A stretch of DNA of 40,347 nt, taken from positions 1 to 40,347 of the IMG/VR virus record IMGVR_UViG_3300033155_001455; one strand, given 5' to 3'. Each line of letters opens with the position of its first letter. Positions within the stretch are counted from its first letter, which is position 1. The DNA comes from a virus. Of this stretch, positions 1-6,768 are shown in pieces. The notes beneath the pieces were generated by a model. That model did no database searches. It saw nothing but the letters and a program-made list of their open reading frames with translations, and was not told the DNA's origin. A program made the translations under genes and the position numbers.

Positions 1-78
1 GGCCTCAAAAGGGTTGCTGGTTTTTTTATTAATTACAATGTACCACCTAAGCCGTACACGTTAGCAAATTCTTTTTAG
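1..78 (+). CDS. C-terminal end of an upstream gene (partial)
   Basis: The first reading frame is open from base 1 to a TAG at 76-78 and encodes 25 residues ending PKPYTLANSF. The composition (GLKRVAGFF, then a Pro/Tyr-rich tail) looks like the end of a real protein rather than noise. It is followed by a promoter for the next gene, as expected at a gene boundary. A second frame is also open to base 66, so the choice of frame is an inference. The function cannot be told from this fragment. Confidence 0.45.
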   Translation, partial: GLKRVAGFFINYNVPPKPYTLANSF

Positions 79-96
79 AAACAGTGGAGAAACTAA

Positions 97-124
97 TTGA
101 CATTGACGATACTGTTAGTATAAT
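97..124 (+). promoter_or_regulatory. sigma-70-like promoter
   Basis: A perfect -35 box TTGACA (97-102) is separated by 16 nt from a perfect -10 box TATAAT (119-124). It would start transcription near 131 and serve the gene that begins at 160. Confidence 0.75.
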
Positions 125-159
125 ATCTTATGTACAACCTATTTTATTATGGAGCTTAC

Positions 160-675
160 ATGAATATTTTTGTTTTAAATCAAGACCCAGTTATTGCAGC
201 TCAACAACACTGTGATAAACACTGTGTTAAAATGGTTTTAGAACTATACCAACAGCTTGGCTCTGCCTTGCGTCGTCATGGTGCTACTGACAGCGTGATG
301 CCAGTTACTCAAAAGGGAACCCCTCTCAAAGGCGGTTATCATAATCACCCGTGTACTCGATGGGTTGGAGACAGCAGAAAAAACTTTGCCTGGGCCTGCG
401 AACATGCCATCGGTCTAGCAGAAGAATACACTTACCGTTACGGCAAAAGACATGCTTGTCATGACGGCATTCTAAAGATGCAAAAGCTTGCACACATGAT
501 TCCTCACGGCAAACTAACGGCATTTGCTCAGGCTATGCCAGACGAATACAGGAATGCTGATGCGGTTACTGCATATAAAAGCTACTACGTACTAGATAAG
601 TATAAGAACATTCAAATGACTTGGACTAAGCGTAAATGTCCAAACTGGTTTAAGGAAAGGGTTGATAATGTCTGA
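160..675 (+). CDS. conserved phage protein of unknown function
   Basis: This 171-residue protein begins MNIFVLNQDPVIAAQQHCDK. An ATG exists 30 bases earlier, but GGAG at 151-154 sits 5 nt before the ATG at 160, and the earlier ATG would lie at the predicted transcription start, so 160 is preferred. The N-terminus, a short beta strand followed by D-P-x-x-A-A-x-x-x-C-D-K-H, recalls a family of small hypothetical proteins common in phages; I cannot assign an activity. It is rich in His, Cys and Lys. There is no signal peptide or membrane segment. The gene overlaps the next by 8 bases, so the two are probably translated together from the promoter at 97-124. Confidence 0.75.
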   Translation: MNIFVLNQDPVIAAQQHCDKHCVKMVLELYQQLGSALRRHGATDSVMPVTQKGTPLKGGYHNHPCTRWVGDSRKNFAWACEHAIGLAEEYTYRYGKRHACHDGILKMQKLAHMIPHGKLTAFAQAMPDEYRNADAVTAYKSYYVLDKYKNIQMTWTKRKCPNWFKERVDNV

Positions 676-853
676 TAAATGTAAAGCTCGATACGTCGTA
701 GAACAAATTGATTGTGATAATGACAATAGAATCACGCCCAATGAAAGAGTTTGGAAAATTCGGGATCTTCAAACTGATCATCTTGGTTTTGCATCTTATA
801 TGACAGAAGAAAGAGCAAAAGTTGCAGCGGAAAGGAAAAATTGGTCGCCGTGA
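668..853 (+). CDS. small hypothetical protein (61 aa)
   Basis: The ATG at 668 lies inside the end of the previous gene and follows a good ribosome site (AAGGAAAGG, 653-661). The protein is 61 residues, soluble, and charged, with no recognisable motif. Its stop codon overlaps the start of the sulfotransferase gene, giving a three-gene translationally coupled string. A TTG six bases earlier is in frame but less likely. Confidence 0.6.
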   Translation: MSDKCKARYVVEQIDCDNDNRITPNERVWKIRDLQTDHLGFASYMTEERAKVAAERKNWSP

Positions 854-1500
854 TATCTCATGAGAAAAATTTTATATTCATACACATTCCTAGATGTGCT
901 GGAAATTCTATAGAAAAAGTATTGGAAAAATGGTCTAAAGAACTTAGATCAGCGTCTGCTTTACAACGTCAAGGTTTTAGGCCTAATTTCTCAGAAAGAC
1001 ATTTTACTTTAAATCAATATGCTGACGAAGTAGATATCTCAAAGTTTTTTTCTTTTGCTATAGTTCGGCATCCTTTAACAAGAATGCGGTCTATATACAA
1101 ATGGGGCATTGAAATTATGCCAAAAATAATTAGAGGAGAATCTGCTAATTTTAAGAATCATCATACTTGGAAAAGTAAAAGTTTTGATGAATGGGTGCAG
1201 TCTGAAGAATGGATGCGGTCAAGACAAGTGATATATAAAAATAAAAAAGGAAAAATAATTCCAGCATTTAATAAAACTCAAAGAGAATGGCTTTGTATTA
1301 ATAATAAAATTCGCATAGATTATTATGGAAAATTTGAAGATTTAAATAATTCTTGGGGTTATATTTGCAACAAATTGAATATTAATGAACCTTTGCCGTT
1401 TATGCACAGCACGTCAAATTCAAACATTGACTGTAGTAAAAAAACCCAGGCAATTATTGAAAACCATTTTAAAGAAGATTATGAAGAATTTAATTATTAA
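850..1500 (+). CDS. sulfotransferase family protein
   Basis: A cytosolic sulfotransferase-like protein of 216 residues, expected to move a sulfuryl group from PAPS to an acceptor. The N-terminal strand-loop-helix FIFIHIPRCAGNSIEKVL is the 5'-phosphosulfate-binding loop of the family, usually F-I-H-I-P-K-x-A-G-x-S. The segment FSFAIVRHPLTRMRSIYKWG is the second PAPS (3'-phosphate) motif, F-x-x-V-R-x-P-x-x-R-x-x-S. I chose GTG 850 because family members typically begin M-I-S-H; a TTG at 841 is also possible, with AAAGGA at 831-836 upstream of both. The gene overlaps the previous one by 4 bases. The acceptor is unknown; a surface glycan or tail component is an inference from the nearby glycosyltransferases. 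Confidence 0.8.
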   Translation: MISHEKNFIFIHIPRCAGNSIEKVLEKWSKELRSASALQRQGFRPNFSERHFTLNQYADEVDISKFFSFAIVRHPLTRMRSIYKWGIEIMPKIIRGESANFKNHHTWKSKSFDEWVQSEEWMRSRQVIYKNKKGKIIPAFNKTQREWLCINNKIRIDYYGKFEDLNNSWGYICNKLNINEPLPFMHSTSNSNIDCSKKTQAIIENHFKEDYEEFNY

Positions 1501-1503
1501 ACA

Positions 1504-1531
1504 TTGACAATCAAGATTTTTAGATTATACT
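1504..1531 (+). promoter_or_regulatory. sigma-70-like promoter for the tRNA genes
   Basis: TTGACA (1504-1509), a 16-nt spacer and TATACT (1526-1531). The ~90-nt leader between it and the first tRNA can fold: TTCCCA (1558-1563) pairs with TGGGAA (1596-1601), enclosing GATCT/AGATC (1575-1579 with 1588-1592). The hairpin has no obvious known identity and may be a processing signal. Confidence 0.7.
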
Positions 1532-1627
1532 TATTACATAGTTAGGAGATCTTGCTGTTCCCACTAAGTGTTCAGATCTTTAAAAGTAGATCGGCTGGGA
1601 ATTATCAGGACGGTAATCAACAAACAT

Positions 1628-1701
1628 GCGGCAGTAGCTTAGTTGGTTAAAGCCCCGTTCTTATAAAGCGGAGATCGCTGGTTCAAGTCCAGCCTGCCGT
1701 A
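1628..1701 (+). tRNA. tRNA-Ile (anticodon UAU)
   Basis: A full cloverleaf can be drawn. The acceptor arm GCGGCAG pairs with CTGCCGT (one G-U), the D arm is GCTT/AAGC, the anticodon stem is CCGTT/AGCGG around loop CTTATAA, and the T arm GCTGG/CCAGC has loop TTCAAGT. The anticodon is TAT, reading AUA, a codon common in this AT-rich phage. Bacteria normally read AUA with a lysidine-modified CAU tRNA, so a UAU isoleucine tRNA is a phage speciality. The 3' CCA is not encoded. Confidence 0.9.
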
Positions 1702-1705
1702 CTTT

Positions 1706-1779
1706 GGCAACGTAGCTCAATTGGTTAGAGTACTGGACTGTCGATCCAGTGGTTGCGGGTTCAAGTCCCGTCGTTGTCG
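1706..1779 (+). tRNA. tRNA-Asp (anticodon GUC)
   Basis: Acceptor GGCAACG pairs with CGTTGTC, and the discriminator is G, as usual for Asp. The anticodon stem CTGGA/TCCAG surrounds loop CTGTCGA (anticodon GTC), and the T arm is GCGGG/CCCGT with loop TTCAAGT. No CCA is encoded. It lies 4 nt after tRNA-Ile in the same transcript. Confidence 0.93.
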
Positions 1780-1790
1780 CTTTAAAACTT

Positions 1791-1862
1791 GGCCTGATAG
1801 TTAAACGGATATAACAAGGGTCTTCTAAACCCTAGTTCGAGGTTCGATTCCTCGTCGGGCTA
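1791..1862 (+). tRNA. tRNA-Arg (anticodon UCU)
   Basis: Acceptor GGCCTGA pairs with TCGGGCT, the D stem is GTTA/TAAC, the anticodon stem AGGGT/ACCCT surrounds loop CTTCTAA (anticodon TCT, reading AGA), and the T stem is CGAGG/CCTCG. AGA is the dominant arginine codon in the neighbouring genes. No CCA is encoded. The 3' end lies 5 nt before the first pseudoknot element. Confidence 0.92.
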
Positions 1863-1867
1863 CTGTA

Positions 1868-1937
1868 CTTCCATCAACAAAGGCAAGTTTTACGGTTCTT
1901 GGCCGAGATGGAAGGGTGAACAAAACCGTCATTTTTT
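1868..1937 (+). promoter_or_regulatory. pseudoknot RNA element, copy A
   Basis: Stem 1: CTTCCATC (1868-1875) with GATGGAAG (1907-1914), perfect 8 bp. Stem 2: ACGGTT (1892-1897) with AACCGT (1924-1929). The 5' arm of stem 2 lies inside stem 1 and its 3' arm outside, an H-type pseudoknot. Loops: AACAAAGGCAAGTTT, then 9 nt between stem 2 and stem 1, then 9 nt (GGTGAACAA). A T-run (1932-1937) follows. It sits between tRNA-Arg and the TnpB-like gene, so it could end the tRNA transcript and/or control the downstream gene. Confidence 0.75.
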
Positions 1938-1956
1938 TAAAAAAGGAAAAACACAA

Positions 1957-3210
1957 ATGATTAAGTTCAAAAGAAATGCCAAATTTTGGGGATTAGATCT
2001 TTCAGAGCTTGAAGAAGATTTTAAAAAAGAACTTGAAACTCAGAGAAGAATTTCTAAGCATGTTAGAAATATGATTAGAAATGGTGAAATTACATGGATT
2101 ACATCAGATAAAGATCTTATACTTGCAGATGGAACCAAGCAAACAAAAGCAAAATTTAAGGATTCTATTTCTTATTTGTTTGACGAAGATGCTTGCAGCG
2201 AATCAATGAAACGCAACTGCGTGATAACTGTCCTTCATAGTTACCGTGGCTACTGGCAAAGAAATAAAGACAGGATTCTTGACATCAAATGTCCTATTGG
2301 ATTTAAGTATAAATCTTTTAGGTTTAACGAGGCCGCGATTAAGGTTGATAAAGAAAATAAAGTTCTTCTTGTTAAAACAATGTATATGCCTACAGGTAAA
2401 TTTAGAAAAGTCCCCTACAAGTATAGTTTAAAGGAAGATCTTATTACAAAAAAAGAGTTTGGCGGCAACATTTCTTTCACGCAAAAATGCTTTGTTGCTG
2501 GAATTAATGTTGAAGTAAATGAATACGTTTCCAATGATATCCTTGCTTTCGATATTAATAAAGATTCTAAATCTTGGATATATTTTAATGACGGAACTGT
2601 AATCACTAAGCCCGAAACCTTGATTAAGTTAGAAAAAGAAATCAAAGAAATTAATCATTCTTTAGACAAAGATAAAAAGGTTCCGATTAAAAAGAGAGAA
2701 TTAAGATCTAAACAACGTAGAAAGCTAAGATTGCAAATTCAAAAAAAGCACCAAAAAGCCAATAGAATTGTTTTTAAAATTTGTAAAGATATTCTGTCAA
2801 CAGTTATTAAAAACAAGCAATTACTTTGCATTGACGGTGTAAGCATTGCGACAGCTGGAACTTTTGGGCAAGATAAAATTATCCCAAATCTGCGAACAAT
2901 GTGTGAAAATCAAGGAGTTCCTTTTTATGTAACTCCTACTACAAATACTTCTAGAAGGTGTGCTCTTTGTGGACACATACATAAAAATAACAGAAAAACT
3001 GCTGACGAATTTCACTGCATTGAATGCGGGCATCAAGACAACGCGCAATTAAACGCAGCGCATAATATTGCCCATACAGGAAAAAGATTCTTAGACGTTG
3101 GAGTTCCTTTTGGGAGTTGGGATCATCGAAATGCGGATAAGTTAGTCGAAGAATATACTGTTGGCGACAAAGCTGAAAACTCAGAAGAAATGGCAATTGA
3201 TTTTGAATAA
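1957..3210 (+). CDS. TnpB/IS605 OrfB-like RuvC-fold protein, probably nuclease-impaired
   Basis: A 417-residue relative of TnpB, the RNA-guided nuclease ancestral to Cas12. The C-terminal half carries RuvC motif I (AFDIN, D199), a zinc finger (C335/C338 and C354/C357, with the typical T-S-R-R-C-x-x-C-G), and RuvC motif III (DNAQLNAAHNIA, D361). The middle motif, normally V-x-E-D-L with a catalytic Glu, reads LCIDG here: the Glu position is Ile292, followed by Asp293. The spacing of the three motifs is normal, so this looks like point loss rather than truncation. The last residues (EEMAIDFE) match the tail of the next gene's SSB-like protein, which is not a TnpB feature. There is no TnpA and no visible IS ends. 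The ATG follows AAAAGGAAAA. An active nuclease using Asp293 cannot be excluded. Confidence 0.75.
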   Translation: MIKFKRNAKFWGLDLSELEEDFKKELETQRRISKHVRNMIRNGEITWITSDKDLILADGTKQTKAKFKDSISYLFDEDACSESMKRNCVITVLHSYRGYWQRNKDRILDIKCPIGFKYKSFRFNEAAIKVDKENKVLLVKTMYMPTGKFRKVPYKYSLKEDLITKKEFGGNISFTQKCFVAGINVEVNEYVSNDILAFDINKDSKSWIYFNDGTVITKPETLIKLEKEIKEINHSLDKDKKVPIKKRELRSKQRRKLRLQIQKKHQKANRIVFKICKDILSTVIKNKQLLCIDGVSIATAGTFGQDKIIPNLRTMCENQGVPFYVTPTTNTSRRCALCGHIHKNNRKTADEFHCIECGHQDNAQLNAAHNIAHTGKRFLDVGVPFGSWDHRNADKLVEEYTVGDKAENSEEMAIDFE

Positions 3211-3221
3211 GGGAATAATGA

Positions 3222-3590
3222 ATGTCTGATACTAATTACATTAAATTGACTGGCGTTATTGGTAATGTTAAAGAGTTTAATGGCAAAACCATGAATGTTG
3301 TTACATTCGGCATTGGTAATACAAGAGTCCGAGGTAAGGACAAGGAATGGTTTAATATCAAAGCGTTTGGCAAACTCGCTGATGACATTATTGCTAATCA
3401 AGTACAGGGAGGAGATACCGCAGAAGTAGAAGGACAACTTTGTTCTGAAAAATGGACTGGCAAAGACGGTCGGACCCGACATGATATTTACATCAGAGCT
3501 GATGCATTCAACCATTTAACCAAAAAGAATTCGTCTAATTTTACTCCGTTAAATGTTGAAAACCCAGAAATGTCGATTGATTTTGAATAA
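3222..3590 (+). CDS. small SSB-like single-stranded DNA-binding protein
   Basis: A 122-residue protein with the layout of a bacterial SSB: an OB-fold-like N-terminal ~100 residues (KLTGVIGNV, a central VTFGIGNTRVRGKDKEWFN strand pair, GGDTAEVEGQL, then a final strand) and a short tail ending PEMSIDFE. SSB tails are acidic and end in hydrophobics, and bind partner proteins. It differs from the larger SSB at 36505, so the phage has two. It starts 11 nt after the TnpB-like gene behind AAGGGA, so both are likely co-transcribed. Its tail and the DNA coding for it recur at the end of that upstream gene. Confidence 0.72.
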   Translation: MSDTNYIKLTGVIGNVKEFNGKTMNVVTFGIGNTRVRGKDKEWFNIKAFGKLADDIIANQVQGGDTAEVEGQLCSEKWTGKDGRTRHDIYIRADAFNHLTKKNSSNFTPLNVENPEMSIDFE

Positions 3591-3606
3591 TGGATTTTGA
3601 ATAATG
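3579..3606 (+). repeat. 14-bp perfect tandem repeat at the SSB-like gene end
   Basis: GATTTTGAATAATG occurs twice back to back (3579-3592 and 3593-3606), spanning the stop codon. The related 15-mer ATTGATTTTGAATAA also ends the upstream TnpB-like gene (3196-3210) and this gene (3576-3590). Confidence 0.9.
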
Positions 3607-3639
3607 CGTACCTTTCTCAACCAAATGATTTTTTTAGTC

Positions 3640-3668
3640 TTGACTTCTATTATTATTAGAGTTATACT
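3640..3668 (+). promoter_or_regulatory. sigma-70-like promoter for dUTPase-GMP reductase genes
   Basis: TTGACT (3640-3645), a 17-nt spacer and TATACT (3663-3668). A transcript starting near 3675 would carry AAAGGAG (3681-3687) before the dUTPase gene. Confidence 0.65.
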
Positions 3669-3713
3669 TGTGTTTCTACTTAAAGGAGTTCTTAGTCACT
3701 AAGAAAAGTAAAA

Positions 3714-4352
3714 ATGGTTTTATGGTGGAATTGTAATAAATGTGGTAAACCCACCGATGAATTTGAATCTACAAATAATCTATGTCCTAAATGTAACAAG
3801 GAAGATAAAGAAATGATGTCTAGTAGTACTGAGGAATTTTGTATTAAAAGCACATGGAGATTGCATGAAAACCGTTTTTTTGAAGATTTGGATCAAAACC
3901 CTGTTCCAATTCTTGTTAAAAAGGTTCATGAAGATGGAAACCTCAGTAAAAAGAGAAATTCCGATATCGCCTGGGATGTAACTTGTGTGTCAGATGATAA
4001 ATGGCATTCTGATGAAGAAGGAACATATTTTGATTTAGAACCTGGAGATCAGTATACATTTAGCACTGGCATTCAGGTTGCTACCCCAGACCGATACGGA
4101 TTCTTGATTAGAGACAGATCTGGCATTGGAGTTATGGGAATTTCTCATACTGCTGGAGTTATCGAAGGAACTTATAGGGGAGAATGGAAGATCCATCTGA
4201 TTAACCATGGACCCCATGTGTACAGATTCCGATCTGGAGATAGAATTGCTCAAGCTGTTTTAACCCCTATTATTCCTGCAACAATTACGCAGGTGGATGA
4301 TTTACCGTCAACTGATCGAGATGATAAAGGTTTTGGTAGTTCTGGGAGGTAG
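3714..4352 (+). CDS. dut: dUTP diphosphatase with N-terminal zinc ribbon
   Basis: Hydrolyses dUTP to dUMP and pyrophosphate, keeping uracil out of DNA and supplying dUMP. The trimeric dUTPase motifs are in order: motif I SDIAWDVTC, motif II RDRSGIG, motif III GVIEGTYRGEWKI, motif IV RSGDRIAQAVL and the C-terminal P-loop-like motif V DKGFGSSGR. The protein has 212 residues, longer than the usual ~150, because an N-terminal zinc ribbon has been added (C7, C10, C24, C27). It is the first gene after the 3640 promoter. A weaker internal start would remove the zinc ribbon, but the intact Cys pattern argues for the long form. Confidence 0.9.
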   Translation: MVLWWNCNKCGKPTDEFESTNNLCPKCNKEDKEMMSSSTEEFCIKSTWRLHENRFFEDLDQNPVPILVKKVHEDGNLSKKRNSDIAWDVTCVSDDKWHSDEEGTYFDLEPGDQYTFSTGIQVATPDRYGFLIRDRSGIGVMGISHTAGVIEGTYRGEWKIHLINHGPHVYRFRSGDRIAQAVLTPIIPATITQVDDLPSTDRDDKGFGSSGR

Positions 4353-4355
4353 TCT

Positions 4356-5486
4356 GTGAAAATCTTAGGATCAAGAAAACTAGACTTTGACGATGTTCTA
4401 ATCAGGCCAAAAAGCTCTGAGGCTGCTAGTAGGGCAGATGTAGATATCTCTAGGAAGTTCAAAGAATTTCCACATTCGCCCAGAACCTTAAGGTGTGTGC
4501 CCATTATTGCTGCAAATATGGATACCACTGGTTCGTTTGCGATGGCTAATGAGTTAACAAAAAGAGGCTGGATTACATGTCTTCATAAACATTACGGCAT
4601 TAATGAATTGGTCGATTATTATGATGAAATTTTTGGTGATTTAGACCCTTGCAAAAAAGCTGAAATCGTAAAAGAGAAGATAAGCCACGTATGGATATCT
4701 ATTGGTATTAGTGATCATGATCTGAATAAGCTTAGGGTTTTTATTAGTCATGCTGGTTTTTGCCCTAACTTATGTGTAGATGTGGCAAATGGGTACACAG
4801 ATCACTTTGTGGACAAAGTTGCCGAAATTCGATCTATTTCTCCAGATTCCATTATTATGGCTGGGAATGTGGCTACTGGAGAACAGGTCGAAAGATTAAT
4901 TCGCCAAGGTAAAGCCGATATTGTCAAGGTTGGTATTGGACCTGGAAGCGTATGCACTACTAGAATCGTAACGGGGGTTGGTTATCCCCAGCTCTCCGCT
5001 ACGATTGAGTGTGCTGATGCTGCCCATGGCTCTCAAAAGGGTTACATTTGTGCGGACGGAGGATGTAAATATAGCGGCGATGTCTGTAAGGCTTTCGGTG
5101 CTGGTGCTGATTTTGTTATGCTTGGTAGTATGTTGTCAGGAACAGAACCTTGTGAAGGAGAATGGGAATATAAAGAAGGCAATTTTGAGAAATCTAGGTT
5201 AAAATATTATGGGATGTCATCTTATACCGCACAAGATAAATATAGTGGAAAATCTACCTATCGACCAAGCGAAGGAAAAGCGGTTTATGTTGACTACAAA
5301 GGGCCAGTTGAATATATTTGTCAACAGTTAGAAGGTGGTATTCGCTCCTGTTGTACTTATATCGGAGCAAAGAAAATAAAGCATATGAACAAATGTACGA
5401 CATTTATAATGGTTAATAGAACACATAATACATTTTATGAAAACAGGGTAAGCCCAGAAGAATCTAGAAATTCTATTAAAGGATAA
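4356..5486 (+). CDS. guaC: GMP reductase
   Basis: Reductively deaminates GMP to IMP with NADPH. The 376-residue TIM barrel has the family start LDFDDVLIRPK, the catalytic-loop motif GIGPGSVCTTR with Cys200, then TGVGYPQLSA and DGGCKYSGDV for phosphate binding, AFGAGADFVMLGSMLSG and YGMSSYTAQDKY. GVGYPQLSA together with the absence of CBS domains favours GMP reductase over IMP dehydrogenase. The GTG start follows GGGAGGTAG and lies 3 nt after the dUTPase stop. The C-terminus extends a little past the barrel. Purine interconversion is uncommon in phages; recycling host GMP toward adenine nucleotides for an AT-rich genome is an inference. Confidence 0.9.
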   Translation: MKILGSRKLDFDDVLIRPKSSEAASRADVDISRKFKEFPHSPRTLRCVPIIAANMDTTGSFAMANELTKRGWITCLHKHYGINELVDYYDEIFGDLDPCKKAEIVKEKISHVWISIGISDHDLNKLRVFISHAGFCPNLCVDVANGYTDHFVDKVAEIRSISPDSIIMAGNVATGEQVERLIRQGKADIVKVGIGPGSVCTTRIVTGVGYPQLSATIECADAAHGSQKGYICADGGCKYSGDVCKAFGAGADFVMLGSMLSGTEPCEGEWEYKEGNFEKSRLKYYGMSSYTAQDKYSGKSTYRPSEGKAVYVDYKGPVEYICQQLEGGIRSCCTYIGAKKIKHMNKCTTFIMVNRTHNTFYENRVSPEESRNSIKG

Positions 5487-5490
5487 AAAC

Positions 5491-6642
5491 ATGGAAGCCG
5501 ATACTAAAAAAGTAAACCTTTTCTGTCTGCCAAATACAAGTGGGTATGGTTGGACAGGTTATCAAATATTAAAGCGATTGATGGCTAATGATTGGGATGT
5601 ATTTTTAGACGTTCCCAAAAGAGGTAGCAGTGCTTTCAGCCTTCAAATGGAAGGCGATATTCAAAATGAATTGATACAAAAAGCTAGAAGAGAAATGATG
5701 TTCCATTATGATGCTGTTAATTTAACAATTTGGCACCAATGGGACTTACATAATAGTATTGGAAAAGGCAGAAATGTTGCTTATACATTTTTTGAAGTAG
5801 ATCATTTATACCCTTATGAAAAACATTCTATGAATTATGTTGATGAACTTTGCGTCACATGTGAATGGGCAAAGGGCGTTTGTGAAAACAACGGCATCAC
5901 CACTAATATTAATATAGTTCCTCTTGGTGTAGATTCTAATTATTTAAATTCTCATGTTTTTAATCCAAAATTTTTAAATCTAGAAGAAGAAAGAAAAAAA
6001 CCCACAATCTTTTTGAATTCTGGAAAATGGGAAGTGCGTAAAGGCCATGATGTTTTATATAAAATATTTAACAAAGCGTTCAATGTGGACGATAATGTAG
6101 AACTATGGATGACTGGCCATAATCCTTATGTTGAAGGCGTATGGGAAACCAAAAGCTGGGAATCCATGTATTTGGATAGTCCAATGGGCAAGGCTGGGAA
6201 GATTAAGATTTTCCCATGGGAAACCACTCATGAAGACCATATTAAAATATTAAACCAATGTGATTGCGGAATATTCCCAAGTAGAGGGGAGGCGTGGAAT
6301 CTTGGAGTTCTTGAATTAATGGGATTAGGAAAAGATGTTATTGTAACAAATTATTCTGGGCATACAGAATTTTGTAATGAATCAAATTCTCATTTAATAG
6401 ATATAGAAAACCTTGAAACTGCATATGACGGTAAATGGTTTAATAATCTATTGACTCCAGGCAATTGGGCAGACATTGGCCTTAATCAAATTGAACAGGC
6501 TGCCGAACTCATGAAAAAAGTCCACCAGAAAAAACAGGAGAATGGATATATTCTAAATGAAGAAGGTGTTAAAACTTCTAAAACATACACATTAGATAAT
6601 ACTTATAAAAAGATGGAAGAAATCCTAATTAAAAACAGCTAG
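5491..6642 (+). CDS. glycosyltransferase, GT-B fold (GT4-like)
   Basis: A 383-residue cytosolic GT-B-type glycosyltransferase that should move a sugar from a nucleotide-sugar donor. The first half has the Gly-rich N-terminal loop (TSGYGWTGYQILKRL) and a middle segment IVPLGVDSNYL that marks the domain boundary. The second half carries FLNSGKWEVRKGHDVL and the donor-binding E-x7-E region, FPSRGEAWNLGVLELMGLGK. A ribosome site (AAAGGA) overlaps the end of the GMP reductase gene. The acceptor cannot be told: phage DNA, virion glycoprotein or host polysaccharide are all possible. Confidence 0.85.
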   Translation: MEADTKKVNLFCLPNTSGYGWTGYQILKRLMANDWDVFLDVPKRGSSAFSLQMEGDIQNELIQKARREMMFHYDAVNLTIWHQWDLHNSIGKGRNVAYTFFEVDHLYPYEKHSMNYVDELCVTCEWAKGVCENNGITTNINIVPLGVDSNYLNSHVFNPKFLNLEEERKKPTIFLNSGKWEVRKGHDVLYKIFNKAFNVDDNVELWMTGHNPYVEGVWETKSWESMYLDSPMGKAGKIKIFPWETTHEDHIKILNQCDCGIFPSRGEAWNLGVLELMGLGKDVIVTNYSGHTEFCNESNSHLIDIENLETAYDGKWFNNLLTPGNWADIGLNQIEQAAELMKKVHQKKQENGYILNEEGVKTSKTYTLDNTYKKMEEILIKNS

Positions 6643-6646
6643 AAAA

Positions 6647-6718
6647 CCTCCATTAACAAAGGTGAGTTTGAGACGGTTCTCAACCGAGATGGAGGCACGC
6701 ACAAAACCGTCATTTTTT
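6647..6718 (+). promoter_or_regulatory. pseudoknot RNA element, copy B
   Basis: Stem 1: CCTCCATT (6647-6654) with GATGGAGG (6688-6695). Stem 2: GACGGTT (6672-6678) with AACCGTC (6705-6711). Loop lengths are 17, 9 and 9 nt; loop 1 holds AACAAAGGTGAGTTT. Then A and six T (6713-6718). It starts 5 nt after the glycosyltransferase stop and ends 50 nt before the CAP-domain gene. Confidence 0.8.
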
Positions 6719-6768
6719 CACCTAGTTATTTACTTTTTTTACATGTTTTACATGGAGGTTCTGAAGAG

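Noticed and set aside
1868-1937. Copy A as a guide RNA (omega-RNA) of the TnpB-like gene
   Set aside because: Omega-RNAs lie at or beyond the 3' end of tnpB; copy A is on the 5' side, and copies B-E have no TnpB beside them. Kept only as a remote possibility.
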